From NCBI GenBank assembly GCA_910591455.2, contig OU342804.1, positions 5,833,133 to 5,897,132 on the forward strand: a stretch of 64,000 bases of DNA, in the 5' to 3' direction. Origin of the DNA: Pholis gunnellus. Its lineage: Eukaryota > Chordata > Actinopteri > Perciformes > Pholidae. The notes beneath the pieces are model-generated. The model saw nothing but the letters and a program-made list of their open reading frames with translations, made no database searches and had not been told where the DNA came from. The translations under genes and the position numbers were made by a program. Numbering within the stretch: position 1 is the stretch's first letter; every line of letters begins with the position of its first letter. Below, in pieces: positions 63,201 to 64,000 of the stretch.

Positions 63201-64000
63201 CTGGACACAACATGTCTGTGAGAGGAGAAGAAGAATCACAGGTAAGACGAGCTCTTAAGAAGCTCCAGTGTCTGTGATTGTGCTCAGTCGGGATGTTAAG
63301 AGAAAGGGAAGATGTGACACAATTCATTGATCTTATTCAAGCCTCTATTTAAACAGGAAGTCTCATTGAGATCTCGTTTGTGTAGAGACGCACAGATAAT
63401 TCACATGCATTGTCACAGTTAAGAAAAGCATCTAAAGTATGATTGTAAATACAAAAGCACAGCCTTTTAAAATGTTCCAGGTGAAATAAAAAAAAGAATG
63501 TAACGCCATATACAGTATATATATTTTTTGGAGCTTGTTCCATTCGTATGCAAAACAGAATTATGTTTTCCAAGTTCAGTGTGAAGAAAAGGTTTCACCT
63601 CAGATTCAAATGTCCTGTGACCTGACATTGTGTTTGAATGTAACCAGAGAGGCCGACATCTCTCCAGCTGATACCTCCGACACTCTGCAACTCACAACTA
63701 AACAAACTGATCAACTACAGGTAAGAGGAATATGTGCTTTTGATTTTGGGGTGAACTGTCCCTTTAAGGAGGACCGTCCCACGTTTTCATATGAGATGCG
63801 AGAAATGTATCACCTGTGACTGAGCGACCCAGATGTAGAAAGCACCGATTTTATGATCGTAAGTGAATAATACACATTAGTGTGACGTCTGCCCACTCGA
63901 TATCAGCTCAACTGGAGTGAACGTGTTTGATTAAAGAGACTTACCGCTGTCTGGTGTTTGGGACACCAGTTTACCGTTCAGACAGAGTCTGTAAGGGAAC
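34131..64000 (-). CDS. otog: Otogelin (otog), last 35 coding exons; 5' end outside the window
   Basis: Otogelin is a secreted glycoprotein of acellular inner-ear membranes (tectorial and otoconial membranes, cupulae); fish mutants have otolith tethering defects. Exons 5' to 3': 64000-63945 (partial), 63215-63050, 56127-56020, 54663-54525, 53418-53284, 53087-52941, 52397-52278, 52098-51982, 51739-51583, 51341-51315, 51153-50971, 50669-50391, 48314-48197, 47837-47758, 47383-44526, 44357-44180, 44040-43889, 43620-43531, 43444-43258, 43084-42864, 42555-42417, 41945-41757, 41630-41421, 41324-41220, 40715-40611, 40509-40408, 39552-39454, 39274-39234, 39016-38941, 38415-38240, 38139-38035, 37781-37662, 37177-37132, 34623-34544, 34331-34131. 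All joins keep frame: 2436 residues to TAA, against roughly 2900 for full human otogelin. The AbfB module, the large Thr/Ser/Pro exon (absent from otogelin-like) and the MyoD neighbour identify otog. No disabling change was seen. Confidence 0.95.
34624..37131. other. otog penultimate large intron (2.5 kb)
   Basis: Contains a decayed LINE at about 35380-35880 and otherwise unassigned DNA. Phases of the flanking exons (1 and 1) match, so no exon need be missing. Confidence 0.55.
35380..35880 (+). pseudogene. Decayed LINE reverse-transcriptase fragment (L2/CR1-like)
   Basis: Translated in shifting + frames it gives GVPLGSILGPLLF (35468-35506), the reverse-transcriptase motif VPQGSxLGPLLF. It is followed by a degraded YADxT region (HDYADET, about 35560-35580) and then INDWMCQTF and KTTDNVRDLGVV, typical of downstream parts of L2-type ORF2. 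Frameshifts and stops break it, and a CA run and poly(T) have grown inside. It is an old, dead copy antisense to otog. Confidence 0.82.
37132..41630 (-). CDS. otog: otog C-terminal Cys-rich (vWC-like) repeats (window exons 23-33)
   Basis: Eleven small exons, most bounded by phase-1 introns and each carrying a CCP/CC-x-C pattern: 41630-41421 (ACCMYRC, SCCPQKVC), 41324-41220 (SCCPDYVC), 40715-40611 (SCCLAHIC), 40509-40408 (RCCPAYQC), 39552-39454 (RCCLNQTC), 39274-39234, 39016-38941, 38415-38240, 38139-38035 (TTCCGVCK), 37781-37662, 37177-37132 (GCCKTC). The five with the same Cys spacing and same phase probably arose by exon duplication. Confidence 0.92.
37590..37652. repeat. (GT)n microsatellite next to otog donor 37662
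   Basis: GT repeat with GAGT and TATG interruptions, a few bases inside the intron after the donor of exon 37781-37662. Confidence 0.9.
37811..37880. repeat. (CTA)n trinucleotide repeat
   Basis: About 21 CTA units, starting 29 bases upstream (transcript sense) of the acceptor of exon 37781-37662. Confidence 0.95.
38200..38232. repeat. (TG)n microsatellite next to otog donor 38240
   Basis: (CA)n in the transcript, starting a few bases after GTAAGAC. Confidence 0.93.
38421..38480. repeat. (CA)n microsatellite forming an otog acceptor tract
   Basis: (UG)n on the transcript strand, ending in TTCAG at exon 38415-38240. Confidence 0.93.
38640..38770. repeat. Interspersed repeat with GCACCTTTAAAAACAGAGTT word
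   Basis: The phrase tttattcatacagcaccttt then acaaagtgctttgacag is a widespread fish repeat phrase; a related word (ggcagctcaaagcactttac) occurs at about 42008-42030. Boundaries uncertain. Confidence 0.5.
39035..39150. repeat. Short tandem repeat, 'agagaaccagggacacttag' unit
   Basis: About four to five units of 20-30 bases in the otog intron upstream of exon 39016-38941, with variants gaacacacagagaaccaggg. Confidence 0.85.
39555..39588. repeat. (CA)n microsatellite forming an otog acceptor tract
   Basis: (UG)n on the transcript strand, running straight into CAG at exon 39552-39454 with no pyrimidine tract in between. Confidence 0.93.
39732..40178 (+). repeat. R1 repeat, copy 6, with inverted end
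   Basis: Plus-orientation landmarks from aaagctgcattctctctagt to ggtcacttctgttcattggt, then a junction at about 40120 to the minus-orientation end (gacattagagagaatacagg). Like copy 3 it therefore has the same terminal word at both ends in inverted orientation. Confidence 0.85.
41757..44357 (-). CDS. otog: otog vWC-like module, last VWD, C8 and TIL (window exons 16-22)
   Basis: 44357-44180: DECTKYICVNNQLVLF to NGDKCCPKWDCP (vWC-like). 44040-43889 through 43084-42864: the last VWD domain, opening CSMFPDLNVITFDGNSVAIY, with MGLCGFCDGDPTNDL in place of the usual GLCGNYNGDP. 42555-42417: C8 (NNQCVALAAYVASCHKFNIC). 41945-41757: TIL (FSCPAALRYQACLPACTS, then GCVCPEGTLL). Several N-X-S/T glycosylation sites occur. 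The donor after 42864 is a double GTACGTAC; only the first keeps frame. Confidence 0.93.
43685..43765 (-). repeat. Dispersed repeat R4, internally deleted reverse copy
   Basis: aatatgcaaatgaggcatta and gtagagtcaaaggttttt are the reverse complements of words about 90 bases apart in 21872-22382; here they are about 15 bases apart. Confidence 0.65.
44526..47383 (-). CDS. otog: otog Thr/Ser/Pro-rich mucin-like domain, single 2858-nt exon
   Basis: One exon of 952 codons, residues about 612-1563, made almost wholly of Thr, Ser, Pro, Ala and Val, with only one or two Cys at its very end. Poly-Thr tracts occur at (GTT)n 46500-46522 and (GGT)n 47219-47284. There is no long tandem repeat like those of gel mucins; words such as TTRPPAST and STAAPRPTT are degenerate. 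It should be heavily O-glycosylated and form an extended spacer between the VWD-AbfB half and the VWD-CTCK half. Acceptor and donor phases (1 and 0) fit the flanking exons. The reading frame is intact throughout. Confidence 0.95.
47758..48314 (-). CDS. otog: otog Cys-rich linker before the mucin region (window exons 13-14)
   Basis: 48314-48197 encodes PGPRCQWRYDSCVVPCFKTC, and 47837-47758 encodes GCLPVCPPHMVLDEVTRRCV, a TIL-like Cys pattern typical of mucin-family linkers. The acceptor of 48314 lies 10 bases from a (GT)n run of about 35 units (48325-48393) on the transcript strand. Confidence 0.88.
48315..50390. other. otog intron, mostly without recognised features
   Basis: Holds the 48325-48393 microsatellite next to the splice acceptor. 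A 62-codon open frame at 48541-48729 was inspected and not supported. Remaining DNA looks unique. Confidence 0.5.
48325..48393. repeat. (CA)n microsatellite at otog splice acceptor
   Basis: About 34 CA units; (UG)n in the otog pre-mRNA, directly upstream of TTTTTCATCAG and the 48314 exon. Confidence 0.95.
50391..51341 (-). CDS. otog: otog AbfB (arabinofuranosidase B-like) module (window exons 10-12)
   Basis: Residues about 390-544. Three exons (51341-51315, 51153-50971, 50669-50391) give GKGPFRLITFRDRTTLLAAS and then SFEAADRPNYFLSASPGGQ, TFVLHRNTWTPGYDSLES, PGFFLHATPVRLHLLKY and FRKATLFRLTG. The beta-trefoil pattern (Ser/Asn-X-X-hydrophobic, 'GFFLHA', His before a basic segment, 'F' endings) is that of the AbfB domain, known in fungal arabinofuranosidases and in vertebrate otogelins. 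It probably binds sugars and is not catalytic. A GCC/Ala run (TATAAAAG, encoded near 51030-51045) interrupts it. Confidence 0.9.
51226..51261. repeat. (GT)n microsatellite in otog intron
   Basis: About 16 GT units between exons 51341-51315 and 51153-50971. Confidence 0.93.
51583..54663 (-). CDS. otog: otog VWD domain with C8/TIL region (window exons 4-9)
   Basis: Residues about 110-384 of the visible protein. It starts CVCQHGTFQC...CMVYGDRHYRTFDGLLFDY, the canonical VWD opening, passes INIGRSFVAFD and HIQVGPRW, and reaches GLCGNFDTKT, an intact CGLCG-type motif. Exons 52098-51982 and 51739-51583 supply the C8 cysteines (CGVLLSEVFQACHPVV, CLADTCACSRGGDCEC). This follows the TIL above, so it is probably the third VWD of otogelin. 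Confidence 0.92.
52103..52127. repeat. (CA)n microsatellite forming an otog acceptor tract
   Basis: (UG)n on the transcript strand, directly followed by TTCAG at exon 52098-51982. Confidence 0.93.
52554..52830 (-). repeat. Dispersed repeat R2, second copy (minus orientation)
   Basis: ccacggtggaccggtctctg, gtttcaccagaatccgactc and ctccgatgacgagctttaag are the reverse complement of the start of the 5305-5940 copy. The 39-bp array is absent here, so the array arose within the 5305 copy. Confidence 0.75.
53607..54084. mobile_element. MITE-like element with TTAA-bounded inverted termini
   Basis: Left end 53607-53628 (TTAAAGGTTCCCTGTGGAGT) and the reverse complement of the right end 54063-54084 (TTAAAGGGGCCACGTGGAGT) agree at 18 of 22 bases. 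The 478-bp body has no transposase. TTAA at both edges suggests a piggyBac-mobilised non-autonomous element, by inference. Inside otog intron 53419-54524. Confidence 0.7.
54148..54240 (+). pseudogene. LINE reverse-transcriptase fragment (L2/CR1-like), short
   Basis: Translates as LEKVMAAFIFSRLDHCNSLL then SGIN, matching the FxxSRLDYCNSLL motif downstream of the polymerase core in L2-like LINE ORF2. It belongs to the same class as the fragment at 35380-35880 but is a different part of the protein. Confidence 0.8.
55121..55320. other. G-run/C-run rich intron segment
   Basis: G runs at about 55137-55148 and 55303-55311 with CCCCCC words between (55211, 55273). Could fold into hairpins or quadruplexes. 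Not recognised as a known repeat. Confidence 0.6.
56020..64000 (-). CDS. otog: otog exons for TIL/Cys-rich domain (window exons 1-3)
   Basis: Partial exon 63945-64000 reads FPYRLCLNGKLVSQTPDS. Exon 63050-63215 reads DMLCPAGQLYQNCSEG onward to CVAGCTCPPG, a trypsin-inhibitor-like fold with paired cysteines. Exon 56020-56127 continues KHGDECFEP...CPCLWKGKEYYPGDRV. This is the TIL plus linker that precedes each VWD in mucin/otogelin/VWF proteins. The intron between the last two is 6.9 kb, yet phases (2 and 2) match, so no exon appears to be missing. Confidence 0.9.
58236..58668 (+). repeat. R1 repeat, copy 7
   Basis: Complete-looking plus-orientation copy from gccaggcggcaacatccggt to cttatatacagtctatgggt, with the atggcgac section reduced to a short aacatggattcacc. 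Confidence 0.9.
61753..62032 (-). repeat. R1 repeat, copy 8 (minus orientation, truncated)
   Basis: Starts inside the element (cgtctctggtagcagcagag) and ends at ggccacctgg. It lacks the 'tatacagtctatgg' end and has lost about 25 bases after gccccgccctg. Confidence 0.87.
63720..63775 (+). repeat. Interspersed repeat end (second copy of the 22440-22520 word)
   Basis: tttgattttggggtgaactg followed by tccctttaagg. In the first otog intron of the window (63216-63944), which otherwise shows nothing recognised. Confidence 0.6.

Overview
The window is nuclear DNA from a ray-finned fish, most likely a percomorph-type teleost. It has short genes with GT-AG introns, many long (CA)n/(GT)n microsatellites, several dispersed repeat families of the kind common in fish, and vertebrate muscle and inner-ear genes with fish-like protein sequences. 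Coordinates for spliced genes were obtained by joining exons by hand on splice consensus and reading phase. All joins in the three genes keep frame.

Left (848-13220, + strand): a fast skeletal troponin T gene (tnnt3), with tiny acidic 5' exons typical of alternative splicing and a conserved C-terminal core. It encodes about 283 aa and has a poly(A) signal at 13353. The first, non-coding exon was not located. Centre-left (15501-17671, - strand): a three-exon MyoD gene (279 aa; myod2-like rather than myod1-like), tail-to-tail with tnnt3. A TATA-like element and E-boxes lie just upstream of its start. From 17.9 to 34.1 kb I see no gene: this is intergenic DNA with repeats, a long A/T hairpin, a 280-bp polypyrimidine tract and retrotransposon fragments.

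Right half (34131-64000, - strand): the last 35 coding exons of otogelin (otog), giving 2436 residues with the N-terminus beyond the right edge. The domain order is TIL, VWD, C8/TIL, an arabinofuranosidase-B-like (AbfB) module, a Cys-rich segment, one 2.86-kb Thr/Ser/Pro-rich mucin-like exon, a vWC-like module, VWD, C8, TIL, Cys-rich vWC-like modules and a C-terminal cystine knot. The OTOG-MYOD neighbourhood and relative orientation match the human 11p15 arrangement. In this fish, TNNT3, which is also on human 11p15 but megabases away, sits directly beside it.

The genes do not form an operon. tnnt3 and MyoD are muscle genes (contractile regulator and myogenic transcription factor). Otogelin is a secreted protein of the acellular inner-ear membranes. 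No CRISPR array, tRNA, rRNA, viral element or bacterial-type feature was seen. I found no convincing new biological system. The most interesting items are the otog acceptor sites built on (UG)n repeats, an eight-copy unclassified repeat family with rearranged copies, a Met-to-Thr change in the MyoD basic region, the missing GRWK-type tail of troponin T, and two retrotransposon insertions whose target-site duplications can be read directly.
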